The notes under the pieces are model-generated. The model made no database searches. It had not been told where the DNA came from and worked only from the letters and a program-made list of their open reading frames with translations. Position numbers and translations under genes: made by a program. This document shows, one piece after another, positions 15,176 through 24,359 of a stretch of DNA of 64,000 nucleotides. The first letter of the stretch is position 1. Each line of letters opens with the position of its first letter. The DNA comes from Chlamydiia bacterium (lineage in GTDB: Bacteria; Chlamydiota; Chlamydiia; Chlamydiales; Simkaniaceae): positions 62,001-126,000 of the forward strand of contig JAJACH010000002.1 of NCBI GenBank assembly GCA_022601645.1, read 5' to 3'.

Positions 15176-16425
15176 TCATCAAAGCCATCCTACTCATGGG
15201 GGGATCGGGCGAGCGATTCAAAGACGACCTCCCCAAACAATTTGTCCGCCTCTCAGGCAAACCGATCTATCAGCACACCCTTGATACCCTCGAAAGCTCA
15301 GGCCTTTTCGATGAAATCATCTGCGTGTGCCACCCTGGCCACATCATCGAAGGCGGCATCCCCGGCGGTAAAACGCGCCAAGAATCATCCTACCTTGGGC
15401 TACTCGCCTGCGGTCCCGATACAGACATCGTGCTCATCCACGACGCCGTGCGCCCCTTTGTTACTCACGACATTCTTCGCGCTAACATCGAAGCGGCAAA
15501 GACAACCTTTGCTGTCGATACATGTATCCCCACCGCCGATACCATCGTGCAAGGAACCTCCCACATCACAGATATCCCCGACCGTTCCACCATGCTGCGT
15601 GGGCAAACGCCCCAAACCTTCAACTACGACCTCATCCTAAAAGCACACCAAACCACACCCCACAAAAACGCCACCGATGACTGCCGGCTCGTGCACGAAA
15701 TGGGCCACCCAGTAAGCATCGTTCCAGGCTCTGAAGAAAACATCAAAATCACCACCAAACTCGACCTTTACCTTGCCGAACAAATCCAACGCAGCCGTTC
15801 TAGCACACCCACCACACAAACAAACTCGCTTAAAAATAAACGGATTGCCGTAGCAGGCGGCATGGGAGGAATCGGCACCGCCCTAGTCAAAGCCCTGAAA
15901 ACACAAGGTGCTATCCCACTGATCCTCTCACGCACCTCTCCCGACTACCCAATCGACTTGACCGATCAAAAAGCCGTGCAACAGCTTTTCAAAACCCTAG
16001 GCCCCCTTGATGGACTGATCAACTGCCAAGGCCTCCTTGATGTGGCTCCCCTCTCCACCCTCACCTTTGATCAAATCCAAGCACAAATCAACGTGAACTA
16101 CACCTCCATCGCCCTTTGCTGCAAAGCCGCCACCTTAAGCCCAGGCGGACATATCCTCAACTTCGCCTCCTCAAGCTTCTCAAGAGGCAGACCTAACTAC
16201 GCCATCTACTCAAGCAGCAAAGCCGCCGTCGTTAACTTCACCCAAGGCCTTGCAGAAGAGCGTCCACATCACTGTATTAACGTCCTATCCCCCAGTAGAA
16301 CCGATACACCAATGCGCCGGAAAAATTTCTCTGAAAATACACGTTTACTGACCCCAGAAGAGGTTGCAAAAGCTGCCATTGACGTCCTAACTGGCAATGC
16401 AACTGGCTGCCTCATCACCGTCTAA
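15172..16425 (+). CDS. Bifunctional IspD-type cytidylyltransferase / SDR reductase (Bcs1-like)
   Basis: 417 residues with two domains. Residues 1-210 are an IspD/TarI-type cytidylyltransferase: GGSGERFKDDLPKQF (10-24), HDAVRPF (90-96), TDD (168-170) and a closing KITTKLDLYLAE. Residues 222-417 are an SDR: AGGMGGIG (228-235), NCQG (284-287), and YSSSK (346-350). This order matches Haemophilus Bcs1, which reduces ribulose-5-phosphate and makes CDP-ribitol, and the SPSRTDTPMR segment fits that family. It is probably not the housekeeping IspD. The polyol product would need a transferase that I do not see nearby. Its ATG overlaps the stop of the McsB-like gene (ATGA). Confidence 0.85.
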   Translation: MIIKAILLMGGSGERFKDDLPKQFVRLSGKPIYQHTLDTLESSGLFDEIICVCHPGHIIEGGIPGGKTRQESSYLGLLACGPDTDIVLIHDAVRPFVTHDILRANIEAAKTTFAVDTCIPTADTIVQGTSHITDIPDRSTMLRGQTPQTFNYDLILKAHQTTPHKNATDDCRLVHEMGHPVSIVPGSEENIKITTKLDLYLAEQIQRSRSSTPTTQTNSLKNKRIAVAGGMGGIGTALVKALKTQGAIPLILSRTSPDYPIDLTDQKAVQQLFKTLGPLDGLINCQGLLDVAPLSTLTFDQIQAQINVNYTSIALCCKAATLSPGGHILNFASSSFSRGRPNYAIYSSSKAAVVNFTQGLAEERPHHCINVLSPSRTDTPMRRKNFSENTRLLTPEEVAKAAIDVLTGNATGCLITV

Positions 16426-16462
16426 AAAAGCGCAAAGCTCATCAGAAAAGCGAACTCTTGTA

Positions 16463-17278
16463 TTATTGATCTAGCAAGGTCCGGGCGATACGTGATTGAT
16501 CACGCGTTTGCACACCATCAAGAAGCCAGGGGGGAGCAAATCGGCCCATTGCAGCGGTGAGATGGAGAGAATCACTTGTTGGTAAAAGCTCTCTGTAGGC
16601 ACTGACCCATGCCTCTTGATTTCGCGGAGCATCTCTAAGAGCACCGCTATGCGCAGTACTAGCTAGAACAGACCCAGCAGGATGCATTCCCATCCAAAGT
16701 TGTAACTGTGATGTCGCATTTTGTTTTGCTCTTTCGCGACGTTCTCTTTGTGCCCTACTTTCTGCTGCAACTTCTTCTCTCTGCACACTTATGAGCTCAA
16801 TTCCCAATTCCAGAGGATTCATTTGTTGCTTTTGCTCTGCAAAACGATTTAACTCATCGATCACTTGGAAAGTGACTTCCCCCCTTTGTTCATACCGAAA
16901 GTAGACGTGCGGATTTTGGTAAATGTGTTTTTTAACAAGTCTAACAATTGTAGCATCCTCGATATGATGGTTGCCCGCTCTAAATGCTGCCCAAAGGTCT
17001 TTGACGTTAATTTCTGGAGATCGGGAAGTGTTATTCGCAAAAGGTCGACACCTGTTCATGATGGAAACAAACAATAACCCCACTCCAGATAATCCCGTGG
17101 TGACACCTGTAATTTTCGCCATAAGCGGTGATTTTGCAACTGTTAAACTTACAGAAAGTAAAGCGACTGAAATCACGAATAAAATGATCGTTTTCTTGTG
17201 GCTACATAGCTCACGGATAAATGAACGCGGTTTATAAGGGGTAGTTTGGACGGGATAGCCCTGAATGTTTTCTGCCAT
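16463..17278 (-). CDS. Inc-like bilobed membrane protein
   Basis: 271 residues from the ATG at 17278, chosen because AGGAGAG lies just upstream; an in-frame TTG 21 bp further upstream would lie within the leader. Two hydrophobic helices (about 29-47 and 55-74) separated by a short Pro-containing turn give the Inc-type hairpin. The rest is a helical, charged cytoplasmic domain with an Arg/Glu-rich stretch around 155-180 (ESRAQRERRERAKQ). No enzyme domain seen. Sequence similarity to the Inc-like trio at 6-10 kb is limited to the architecture. Convergent with the Bcs1-like gene. Confidence 0.72.
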   Translation of the reverse strand: MAENIQGYPVQTTPYKPRSFIRELCSHKKTIILFVISVALLSVSLTVAKSPLMAKITGVTTGLSGVGLLFVSIMNRCRPFANNTSRSPEINVKDLWAAFRAGNHHIEDATIVRLVKKHIYQNPHVYFRYEQRGEVTFQVIDELNRFAEQKQQMNPLELGIELISVQREEVAAESRAQRERRERAKQNATSQLQLWMGMHPAGSVLASTAHSGALRDAPRNQEAWVSAYRELLPTSDSLHLTAAMGRFAPPWLLDGVQTRDQSRIARTLLDQ

Positions 17279-17317
17279 AGAATCTCTCTCCTTTGACAAC
17301 TAATTATATCATAAACA
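17279..17317 (-). promoter_or_regulatory. AT-rich promoter/leader of Inc-like gene
   Basis: Minus strand TTTATGATATAATT with TATAAT at 17303-17308, then GTTGTCAAAGGAGAGAG before the ATG at 17278. The -35 region is poor (AAGAAT at 17 bp). Confidence 0.5.
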
Positions 17318-17362
17318 TTAATATAATTCTTTATAATTCTCTTACCCCTGATTGTAAGTGAC

Positions 17363-18067
17363 TTACTGTTTGACTGTAGATTTTCCAGCTGAGATAAGAG
17401 ATCCCTGGCACTTAAGGGTTATTTCCTGGATGGCGCAGTGGGAAGAGAGGCCTAGGAGGTACTCTATGGTATCGGCGATATCCTGAATTTGGATCATTTC
17501 CTCAGGGGGGCTCGCTGTATTTTCGCGGGCCATATCTGTATCAACCCAGCCAGGATTGATTGAAGTGACTTTGATATTGTCTACCGCGAGCTCAAGGGAA
17601 AGCGATTCGCTGTACCCGACGAGGCCAAATTTTGAGGCGGCGTAACCACCCAAGGAGCTGACCCCATTTTTACCAGCGCGGGAGCCTATATTGAAGATAT
17701 AGCCTGATTGCTGCTTTTGCATGATTGGCGCGATGGCTTGCATGAAGTAGATGGAACCAAAGAGGTTGATTTCAATAAGAGAGCGAAGGTCCTCAGAGGA
17801 GATGGAGCTGGTTTGCGTATGTAAGATGCCTGCTGCATTTACTAAGACATCAACAGAGTCAACTTGCCGAGAAATATCGGCTACAGCTGTATGGACGGCT
17901 TTTTCATCGGATACATCTAGAGAGTAACGGAGGTGATCGCCGGGAACAGCTTGTAATTTCTTCTCATCACGCGCGATTAAGGCGAGGCGGTAGCCTAGCT
18001 TTGCGAGTCTTTCGGCAATTGCTTTGCCGATTCCTCGGCTCGCTCCTGTGATGATTGCTGTTTTCAT
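17363..18067 (-). CDS. Short-chain dehydrogenase/reductase
   Basis: Classical SDR of 234 residues, with an NAD(P)-binding TGASRGIG (8-15), NAAG (about 92-95), and the catalytic Ser plus YAASK. The following INPGWVDTDM segment is typical. The fold is clear, but the substrate is not: it could be a 3-oxoacyl-type reductase or a sugar/polyol dehydrogenase. The last about 20 residues, GSLISAGKSTVKQ, are not conserved in the family. It lies 33 bp after tRNA-Lys on the same strand and may be cotranscribed with the tRNAs. Confidence 0.85.
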   Translation of the reverse strand: MKTAIITGASRGIGKAIAERLAKLGYRLALIARDEKKLQAVPGDHLRYSLDVSDEKAVHTAVADISRQVDSVDVLVNAAGILHTQTSSISSEDLRSLIEINLFGSIYFMQAIAPIMQKQQSGYIFNIGSRAGKNGVSSLGGYAASKFGLVGYSESLSLELAVDNIKVTSINPGWVDTDMARENTASPPEEMIQIQDIADTIEYLLGLSSHCAIQEITLKCQGSLISAGKSTVKQ

Positions 18068-18099
18068 GGATTCAGGCGACGCAACAGGTTAAAAAAGGT

Positions 18100-18172
18100 T
18101 GAGACTTGATGGGCTCGAACCATCGACCCTCTCCTTAAAAGGGAGATGCTCTACCAACTGAGCTAAAGTCTC
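18100..18172 (-). tRNA. tRNA-Lys (anticodon TTT)
   Basis: Read on the minus strand: 7-bp acceptor GAGACTT/AAGTCTC, D-arm GCTCAGTTGGTAGAGC, anticodon stem TCTCC/GGAGA with loop CTTTTAA (anticodon TTT), and T-arm GATGG TTCGAGC CCATC. No encoded CCA. It lies 13 bp downstream of tRNA-Glu. Confidence 0.97.
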
Positions 18173-18185
18173 AACACACAAACTA

Positions 18186-18260
18186 TGACCCCAAGGGGAT
18201 TCGAACCCCTGTTGCAAGAATGAAAATCTTGTGTCCTAGGCCTGACTAGACGATGGGGCC
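18186..18260 (-). tRNA. tRNA-Glu (anticodon TTC)
   Basis: Minus strand: acceptor GGCCCCA/TGGGGTC with one G-U pair, anticodon stem CAAGA/TCTTG with loop TTTTCAT (anticodon TTC), and T-arm AGGGG TTCGAAT CCCCT. No encoded CCA. Follows frr. Confidence 0.97.
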
Positions 18261-18266
18261 AAATTT

Positions 18267-18292
18267 AGCACCTATCATATAAAATAGGTGCT
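18267..18292. terminator. Hairpin between frr and tRNA-Glu
   Basis: AGCACCTAT and ATAGGTGCT pair perfectly over 9 bp with an 8-nt loop. A T-run follows only on the plus strand; on the minus strand the hairpin is followed by AAATTT. It could act as an attenuator or as an RNA processing signal between frr and the tRNAs. Confidence 0.5.
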
Positions 18293-18306
18293 TTTCTATC
18301 AACAAA

Positions 18307-18864
18307 TTAGACGCTCATTAACTCTTTTTCTTTATCAGTCATGACTTGGTCGATCACTTTACAGAATTTATCGGTGAGTTCTTGGATGCGCTTCTCGCCT
18401 TTTTTGACATCATCTTCATTAATGTCTCCGGCGGTTTTTAGTTTCTTCACGGTGTCGTTCCCTTTACGGCGCGACTCTCGGACGGAAACTTTTGCTTCTT
18501 CTGCTTTTTTCTTCGCTTGCTTAACGATATCCTTGCGGATTTCCTCATTGAGCGCTGGAATGGGTACGCGGACAACATTTCCCTCTAGGATGGGTTGCAA
18601 ACCGATGTTTGCTTTCTCAATTCCTTTGGAAATAGGGCCTGCGGTTTGTCCATCGTAGGGGGTAATGAGAAGCTGACGTGCTTCTGGCACGCTTACTGTG
18701 GCGAGGTCTTTGACTTTCATCTCAGTGCCATACACTTCAACCGTGATGGTTTCGATCAATCCTGGGTTGGCCCTTCCGGTTCGTAGACCTTGGAGTTCCT
18801 TCTTAAAGTGATCGACAGCATCTTGCATACCTGTTTCGGCAGCTTTCATTGTTTGATCTACCAT
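18307..18864 (-). CDS. frr: Ribosome recycling factor
   Basis: RRF splits post-termination ribosomes together with EF-G. The 185-residue length is standard. Seen: the N-terminal helix with FKKELQGLRTGRANPGLIE, the beta-domain VEVYGTEMKVKDLATVSVPEARQLLITPYD, and the long C-terminal helices containing EEIRKDIVKQAKKKAEEAKVSVR (in part) and VRESRRKGNDTVKKLK. It starts only 2 bp after tsf. In Chlamydia and most bacteria pyrH lies between tsf and frr; here it is missing. Confidence 0.97.
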   Translation of the reverse strand: MVDQTMKAAETGMQDAVDHFKKELQGLRTGRANPGLIETITVEVYGTEMKVKDLATVSVPEARQLLITPYDGQTAGPISKGIEKANIGLQPILEGNVVRVPIPALNEEIRKDIVKQAKKKAEEAKVSVRESRRKGNDTVKKLKTAGDINEDDVKKGEKRIQELTDKFCKVIDQVMTDKEKELMSV

Positions 18865-18866
18865 GG

Positions 18867-19697
18867 TTATTCTCCCATTTGCCAGCGGATAAACTTCGAG
18901 ATCTTCGCCCCGTTTGCTTCTTTTGCAACAAAGGCTTCGACGGTCATTGAGCTATCTTTGACAAATTTTTGTCTTGGTAAGCACACTTGGTCGTAGAAAG
19001 CGCGCATTTTACCATCGAGGATTTTCTCGATGATGTTATCGGGCTTGCCTTTGACTTGTTCGCGGGCGATATCTTTTTCGCGCTCTAGCATTTCTGCAGG
19101 AATGTCCTCTGGACTTAGGTACTCTGGGGCTTCTGCGGCTACGTGCATGGCGACATCGCGAGCGAGGTCTTCACGGCCTTTTGCGCCTGATAGCTCAACA
19201 ACGGTGAGAATTTTCCCGCCCATATGTGAGTACACGCCGTATGAGGCATCTTGTGCTTTTGGCAAGCATTGGACGCGCTTAAATTGCATATTTTCGCCCA
19301 TTGTTTGGACGAGCTCAACGCGCACTTCTTCGAATGTACGTCCATCTTTTGCTTTCGCTTGTGAAAGAGCGTCTACGTTTTCAGCGCCATTTTCTAAGGC
19401 TACGTCGCATGCTTCTTTGACAAAGTTTTTGAATTTTTCGTTTTGTGTGACAAAATCGGTTTCAGCGTTCACTTCAACAAGAACGAGTTTGTCGCTGTTT
19501 TCAGCAAAGCCGATGACGCCTTCATTGGTTTCGCGGCTTTCTTTTTTTACAGCGGATGCGGCGCCGGCTTTCCTTAGAAAGTCGATTGCCTGTTCAACAT
19601 CACCGTTGTTCTCGTCGAGGGCTTTTTTACATTTTGCCATGCCAACGCCTGTGCGCTCGCGTAATTCTTTGACCATTGCGGGTGTAATTTTACTCAT
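18867..19697 (-). CDS. tsf: Elongation factor Ts
   Basis: Guanine-nucleotide exchange factor for EF-Tu. Seen in 276 residues: the N-terminal UBA-like domain (MVKELRERTGVGMAKCKKAL, followed by LRKAGAASAVKKESRE), the TDFV motif in NAETDFVTQNEKF (about 79-91), and the dimerisation region. Length is normal. It overlaps the end of rpsB by 8 bp and is followed by frr after 2 bp. Confidence 0.97.
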   Translation of the reverse strand: MSKITPAMVKELRERTGVGMAKCKKALDENNGDVEQAIDFLRKAGAASAVKKESRETNEGVIGFAENSDKLVLVEVNAETDFVTQNEKFKNFVKEACDVALENGAENVDALSQAKAKDGRTFEEVRVELVQTMGENMQFKRVQCLPKAQDASYGVYSHMGGKILTVVELSGAKGREDLARDVAMHVAAEAPEYLSPEDIPAEMLEREKDIAREQVKGKPDNIIEKILDGKMRAFYDQVCLPRQKFVKDSSMTVEAFVAKEANGAKISKFIRWQMGE

Positions 19698-20484
19698 TGG
19701 GCTTTTCCTCCGCTGGTTTTTTTTCGTCAGTTTTCTCTTCTTTCTTCACAGAGATGTTCATGGCATCTTTTTTGTCTGTGACTGAACGTGAGACAGATTG
19801 CAGGATAAGCTTAATGCTTTTTAGGGCATCGTCGTTACATGCAATGACGTAATCGATTGGGTCAGGGTCACAGTTGGTATCGACAAGCGCCATGACGGGG
19901 ATACCGAGTTTTCTCGCTTCTGCAACGGCGATGTGTTCTTTGCTTGGGTCGACGACAATGACAAGACCTGGCGTCTTGCGCATACCGCGGATTCCGGCGA
20001 GGTTACGTAGGAGTTTTTCATGCAGTTTTTCGAGTTTTGAAATCTCTTTTTTCTTTAGCCCGTCTCCACCTGTAGCGATTTGCTTTTCGATGTGGTCGAG
20101 TTTTTTTACCGACTGGCGGATGGTTGAGAGATTTGTGAGCATTCCACCAAGCCATCTTTCAGCTACGTAGAATTCGCCACACTCTTCAGCACACTCGCGC
20201 ACGGCATTTTTTGCCTGCTTTTTCGTTCCAACGAAAAGGATGCTCTTGTTTTGACCGACAACGTCTCGCACTGCTTCTACACCAACGCGAATTTGTGCCA
20301 TGGTTTTTGCAAGGTCAATGATGTAAATGCCGTTGCGCTCTTCGAAAATGTAGCGCTGCATTTTGGGATTCCACTTGTGTTTTTGGTGGCCGAAGTGGGC
20401 TCCACTCTCTAGAAGGTCTTTTACACTGATACCAACAGTTTCTTGATCTGATGCCAAGCCTTGTTCCTTTGTTAACGACGGCAT
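19690..20484 (-). CDS. rpsB: 30S ribosomal protein S2
   Basis: Small-subunit protein S2, 264 residues. Seen: LLESGAHFGHQKHKWNPKM (about 24-42), IYIIDLAKT, ILFVGTKKQAKNAV, ERWLGGMLTNLSTIRQS and PGLVIVVDPSKEHIAVAEARKLGIPVMALVDTNCDP (in part), all canonical. The N-terminus has about 15 extra residues before the conserved core, and the C-terminus has a charged Lys/Glu-rich tail (KKEEKTDEKKPAEEKP) that overlaps tsf. tRNA-Gly lies 49 bp upstream on the same strand. Confidence 0.97.
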   Translation of the reverse strand: MPSLTKEQGLASDQETVGISVKDLLESGAHFGHQKHKWNPKMQRYIFEERNGIYIIDLAKTMAQIRVGVEAVRDVVGQNKSILFVGTKKQAKNAVRECAEECGEFYVAERWLGGMLTNLSTIRQSVKKLDHIEKQIATGGDGLKKKEISKLEKLHEKLLRNLAGIRGMRKTPGLVIVVDPSKEHIAVAEARKLGIPVMALVDTNCDPDPIDYVIACNDDALKSIKLILQSVSRSVTDKKDAMNISVKKEEKTDEKKPAEEKPNE

Positions 20485-20533
20485 CTCAAATAGTTTTTGA
20501 GATTTCGGTCTTGGTTGTTACTAAAATATTGAA

Positions 20534-20604
20534 AGCGCCTGGACAGAATCGAACTGACACTAATAGCTTGGAAGGCTATTGTTCTACCATTGAACTACAG
20601 GCGC
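20534..20604 (-). tRNA. tRNA-Gly (anticodon TCC)
   Basis: Minus strand: acceptor GCGCCTG/CAGGCGC, D-arm with GTTCAATGGTAGAAC, anticodon stem ATAGC/GCTAT with loop CTTCCAA (anticodon TCC), and T-loop TTCGATT. No encoded CCA. It precedes rpsB and may be the first element of that transcript. Confidence 0.96.
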
Positions 20605-20683
20605 GTATGGGTAGTTATTCTCGCGGATCATTGCTTTTTTTGCCAGGATTTCTTATCATATTTCTTAAGAAGGAAGGTTTTCT

Positions 20684-21538
20684 ATGCGTCGTTTTATGTT
20701 AGTTCCGTTCATTGCTGTTGCTGCACTTTTTGCAAATAACACCCCTAAAGACATTGCAGATCAGGACTTTAAGTCCAGTGAATCGCGCATGGAAACGGCG
20801 ATTAAAAAATTTAATTCCGATGATTACAAAAAGTTTTTGGCAAATCTTGATGACGCGTATCAAAAAGCTAGAAGCTCTTGGGATTATGATGATCTTTTAG
20901 AGCAGCGTAAAGAAGTGGCTCGTTTGCCGAAAGAAGCCTTTAATGTTTCGGATAAAACGGTCCAAGAAGGCGATGAAAAGCTGTTAAAAATACGCAATAA
21001 CGCGCTGATTGAGGCGTGTCTTGCGATGCCCTCCTACCCTGAAAGCGCTTCGATTCGTCACATGATCTTCTTTTCGCCAAGCACTGCTCAAAAAACTGCT
21101 TTAAACTACCTCTACTCGTTAAAGCAAAAATTTCACGGTGACGGTAAGACTCCCCTAGAAAATGTTTTAATCAATCTCGACATGGAATACTGGCTCAAAA
21201 GCTTGAGCTTGGAGACGGAAGGTCTCAAGTCTAAGATGGACCCTGAGCTTTTAAAAGAGCGCCATTTAGCGCTTGATTTAGAGCGTGTTGAGAAAATGAA
21301 AGATGCGGCTTTGGCGGATCCTAATACAGATGAAGCAAAACAAATCATGGAAGCCTACGTTGTTTTCCCTAAGCACAAAGAGGTGCTTGTTGAAGAAGAT
21401 CACCTGTATCGCTTAGCAAAAGGGCACGTTCTCCCGCAAAATCCCTTGGAAGAAAAGGCAAAAGAGATTATGACTGCTTACTTAGATAGTAAGGATAAGC
21501 TCGTCCGTGATCATTTCCAAGGTAAGTCGAACTCTTAA
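20684..21538 (+). CDS. Secreted or periplasmic protein of unknown function
   Basis: 284 residues. N-terminal MRRFMLVPFIAVAALFANNT looks like a Sec signal peptide with cleavage near residue 18. The mature part is almost entirely predicted alpha-helix, rich in Lys, Glu, Asp and Leu, with no cysteine-rich or beta-barrel pattern. An AAGGAAG ribosome-binding site precedes the ATG. It lies between the rpsB group and PBP2, the slot where I recall ompA in Chlamydia, but it does not look like MOMP. Its end overlaps the PBP2 start by 32 bp, suggesting coupled expression and possibly a cell-wall role. Confidence 0.75.
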   Translation: MRRFMLVPFIAVAALFANNTPKDIADQDFKSSESRMETAIKKFNSDDYKKFLANLDDAYQKARSSWDYDDLLEQRKEVARLPKEAFNVSDKTVQEGDEKLLKIRNNALIEACLAMPSYPESASIRHMIFFSPSTAQKTALNYLYSLKQKFHGDGKTPLENVLINLDMEYWLKSLSLETEGLKSKMDPELLKERHLALDLERVEKMKDAALADPNTDEAKQIMEAYVVFPKHKEVLVEEDHLYRLAKGHVLPQNPLEEKAKEIMTAYLDSKDKLVRDHFQGKSNS

Positions 21539-24359
21539 TCTCATTTTACTCGCTCTGCTTCTAATTGGAGTGAGAATCACCTTCTTGACGACGAAGGAAT
21601 ATGAGAAATATCGCATCCTTTCTGAGAAGCCTCGTACTCGTACGCTCTTAGAACGACCCTATCGTGGAGTCATTACAGATCGCTTTGGTCAACCTTTAGC
21701 GCTCAATCGACTACAATATAATGCATCGATCCTCTACCAACCTCTTAGAGAAATGTCTCGTTCAAAACGGCGGGCCTACATCCCTAAGCTTGTTCAAGTC
21801 CTTTCAAAAGAGCTTGATCTTCCATCTCAAGAAGTTGAGGATGCTATTTATGCGAAAGCGTCTTTATTCCCCAATACTCCCTGTGTCTTAAAGGGCAACA
21901 TCAATGAGAACGTGTACTATCGCCTACGTCATTTAGAGCGCTCTTTTCCAGGTATTGTTTGTGAGAGGGGTACGCGGCGCGTTTATCCACAAGGGCGCAC
22001 GGCATGTGACATTGTTGGGACGATGGGGGCGATTAGCGACCGTAAATATTTAGCGGTGGCAAATGAACTCAAAGCAGTTCGCGCCTTTCTTCAAGAGAGG
22101 GAAGATGGCATTCCAACGCCTCTTCCAAAGGGCTTTAACGCGCTTAGTGAAGTACATCACCGCTTAAAGGTCCTTAGAGACAAAGCCTACACGATGCATA
22201 CGCATATTGGGAAAGGAGGCATTGAAGGACGTTTTGAAGAAGCGCTTCGTGGGCAAATTGGTCGACGCATTTGTGAGGTTGATACAAAAGGACGCGTAGT
22301 ACGAGAAATCAAGCGTCTTCAAGATGCGAATTCAGGTGAAACGATTAAACTGACACTATCATCTGAAATGCAAGCGTTCGCTGAAAAGCTTTTGATGGAA
22401 AACGAACTCGTTCGCGAAAAACATTTTTCCCGTGCAGGCAAAAATCACGATAAGATTCCAAACCCGTGGATCAAAGGCGGCGCTATTGTTGCAATGATTC
22501 CAACAACTGGTGAAATTGTCACGCTTGCAAGCTACCCCCGCTTTGACCCAAATAGCTTTATAGATAAAGACTTTCCACAAATTTCTCGCTTCCTTGAATC
22601 GAAACACCACATCAGCCAGCTATGGGATGGAAAAGTGTTCCTTGAAAAGGAAACCCCAAAGAAAGTGATTTCGAAGAAATTGACATGGGAAGTCTTTATT
22701 GACAGTGTGATCTCCCCAAAATCGGAACTCAAGCGAACGATGTCCCAAATCCGCACTATTGGTCAAACGATTGAGATTGAGCGGGGCGTTAAAACGCTTC
22801 TTAACCTCTCTGAGCAGCCCTACCTTCACGCTCTTTTTGATACACTCTACCCAAATCACCCCTCACATTTTCATACAGGGGCTTTAGAACAAGCCGCTAT
22901 TCGCGCTTCTCTTTCAGAACACAAAGAACACGTCTTTGAATTGCGATCATTGCTGGATCCTCTGTTCCACGCAGTGACTGAAAACGACGATAAACTCCTT
23001 TTAATCGATCTTCTCTATTTAGTTGTTGATGAGTCGAAATTTACCCCTGAACTTTTAGCCGCGCACAAGAACTTGTCGCTTGGGCTTTACAGGGAATACT
23101 GCCAAGATACCGCTTTGCATCTAGCCAAGGCCAAACGTGAAATGCATAGAGTGTTTGAAAAAGAAGTGTTTCCCCTTTGGCGGGAAAAACATTTTGCAGC
23201 CTTTTTAAAGGAAAAAAGGAAGCTTGAGAAGAAATGGCAACGTCCTTACACAGATTACTTAGAAGAGGCAAAAAAAGCAGGTTTTGAGCGGTATTTCGAG
23301 GAACATATCAATGAGTATTTAACGCCTTTCATGTTGACGGTGCGGCAATATAAAGACCAAACGCGTATGCTCCACCGTTATCCAAAACTGTGTGAAAAAG
23401 ATCTGATTGCCCAATTCTACCCATCCAATGGGTTTGGCTACGGCAATTCCTACGCCTACAAACAACACGCCCCTCCTGGCTCTCTTTTTAAAATCATCAC
23501 AGGATTTGAAGCTCTTCGTCAAACAGGAAGTACGTTTAACCCCTTGACGCTTTTTGATGAAGGGGCTCCGAATAAACAACTCCTTGGACGCTCGCTAGAA
23601 GGTAAGCCGATCTACCGCCGTTACAAAGGGGGCCGCTTGCCACGCTCACACACAGCCATTGGACGCGTGGACTTTCGGCGTGCGATGCAACGCTCGTCTA
23701 ACATCTACTTCTCGCTCTTAGCTGGCGATATTTTAGAAGAGGGTGAAGATCTTAAACGCGCAGCTGAAGATTGGGGCTTTGGGGAAAAAACTGGTATCGA
23801 ATTGGGGATGGAAGCGCCAGGTCTTCTTCCGAAAGATCTAAGAGGAAATAAGTCAGCCCTCTATTCATTTGCTATCGGGCAGCATAAGGCTGCGGCCACT
23901 CCCCTACAAACCGCTTATATGCTGGCAACGCTTGCAAACAATGGGGAAAAAATTGCGCCGCATATCTTGCAAAAACCGCCTACAACTGTCGGGCGTATTG
24001 ATGCTCCAACAGAACTTTTTTCCTACATGCGTGACATTCTAAAGAGTGTGGTGGCAGCGCCAGAAGGCGCTGTGCATCCAACACGCATCCGCATGCTGTA
24101 TGAGAATCCAAAGATCCGTCCTATCTACAAAAAGGTCTACCGCTCACTAGGTGGAAAAACATCCACCACAGAATTTAGTCGTCGTCCATGCCTCAACAAA
24201 GACTGTCCTCGAGTCATTTGTAAAGACATCTGGTTTGGTGGCTTTACAGACGACTTAGTGGTCGTAGTTTACCTACGCTATGGGGATTGGGGGAAAGAAG
24301 CGGCACCGCTTGCGGCGCTTATGATTGACAAGTGGAATCAAATCACTAAAGAGAAGTAA
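21507..24359 (+). CDS. pbp2: Penicillin-binding protein 2 (transpeptidase), large chlamydial type
   Basis: Class B PBP, 950 residues from a GTG start, with one N-terminal membrane helix (about 9-28). Seen: the N-terminal [20 protein letters not shown] motif, a transpeptidase domain with SLFK (S659-K662), SSN (730-732) and KTS (884-886) where KTG is usual. About 300 residues of helical sequence (roughly 350-650) are inserted between the pedestal region and the active-site Ser; such a large insert fits the outsized PBP2 of chlamydiae. It probably acts in septal or rod-type peptidoglycan synthesis in the periplasm. The 3' end overlaps the convergent UXS gene by 22 bp. Confidence 0.93.
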   Translation: MIISKVSRTLNLILLALLLIGVRITFLTTKEYEKYRILSEKPRTRTLLERPYRGVITDRFGQPLALNRLQYNASILYQPLREMSRSKRRAYIPKLVQVLSKELDLPSQEVEDAIYAKASLFPNTPCVLKGNINENVYYRLRHLERSFPGIVCERGTRRVYPQGRTACDIVGTMGAISDRKYLAVANELKAVRAFLQEREDGIPTPLPKGFNALSEVHHRLKVLRDKAYTMHTHIGKGGIEGRFEEALRGQIGRRICEVDTKGRVVREIKRLQDANSGETIKLTLSSEMQAFAEKLLMENELVREKHFSRAGKNHDKIPNPWIKGGAIVAMIPTTGEIVTLASYPRFDPNSFIDKDFPQISRFLESKHHISQLWDGKVFLEKETPKKVISKKLTWEVFIDSVISPKSELKRTMSQIRTIGQTIEIERGVKTLLNLSEQPYLHALFDTLYPNHPSHFHTGALEQAAIRASLSEHKEHVFELRSLLDPLFHAVTENDDKLLLIDLLYLVVDESKFTPELLAAHKNLSLGLYREYCQDTALHLAKAKREMHRVFEKEVFPLWREKHFAAFLKEKRKLEKKWQRPYTDYLEEAKKAGFERYFEEHINEYLTPFMLTVRQYKDQTRMLHRYPKLCEKDLIAQFYPSNGFGYGNSYAYKQHAPPGSLFKIITGFEALRQTGSTFNPLTLFDEGAPNKQLLGRSLEGKPIYRRYKGGRLPRSHTAIGRVDFRRAMQRSSNIYFSLLAGDILEEGEDLKRAAEDWGFGEKTGIELGMEAPGLLPKDLRGNKSALYSFAIGQHKAAATPLQTAYMLATLANNGEKIAPHILQKPPTTVGRIDAPTELFSYMRDILKSVVAAPEGAVHPTRIRMLYENPKIRPIYKKVYRSLGGKTSTTEFSRRPCLNKDCPRVICKDIWFGGFTDDLVVVVYLRYGDWGKEAAPLAALMIDKWNQITKEK

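Noticed and set aside
15400-15819. Minus-strand frames opposite the Bcs1-like gene
   Set aside because: They overlap motif-rich coding sequence on the plus strand and carry no family features.
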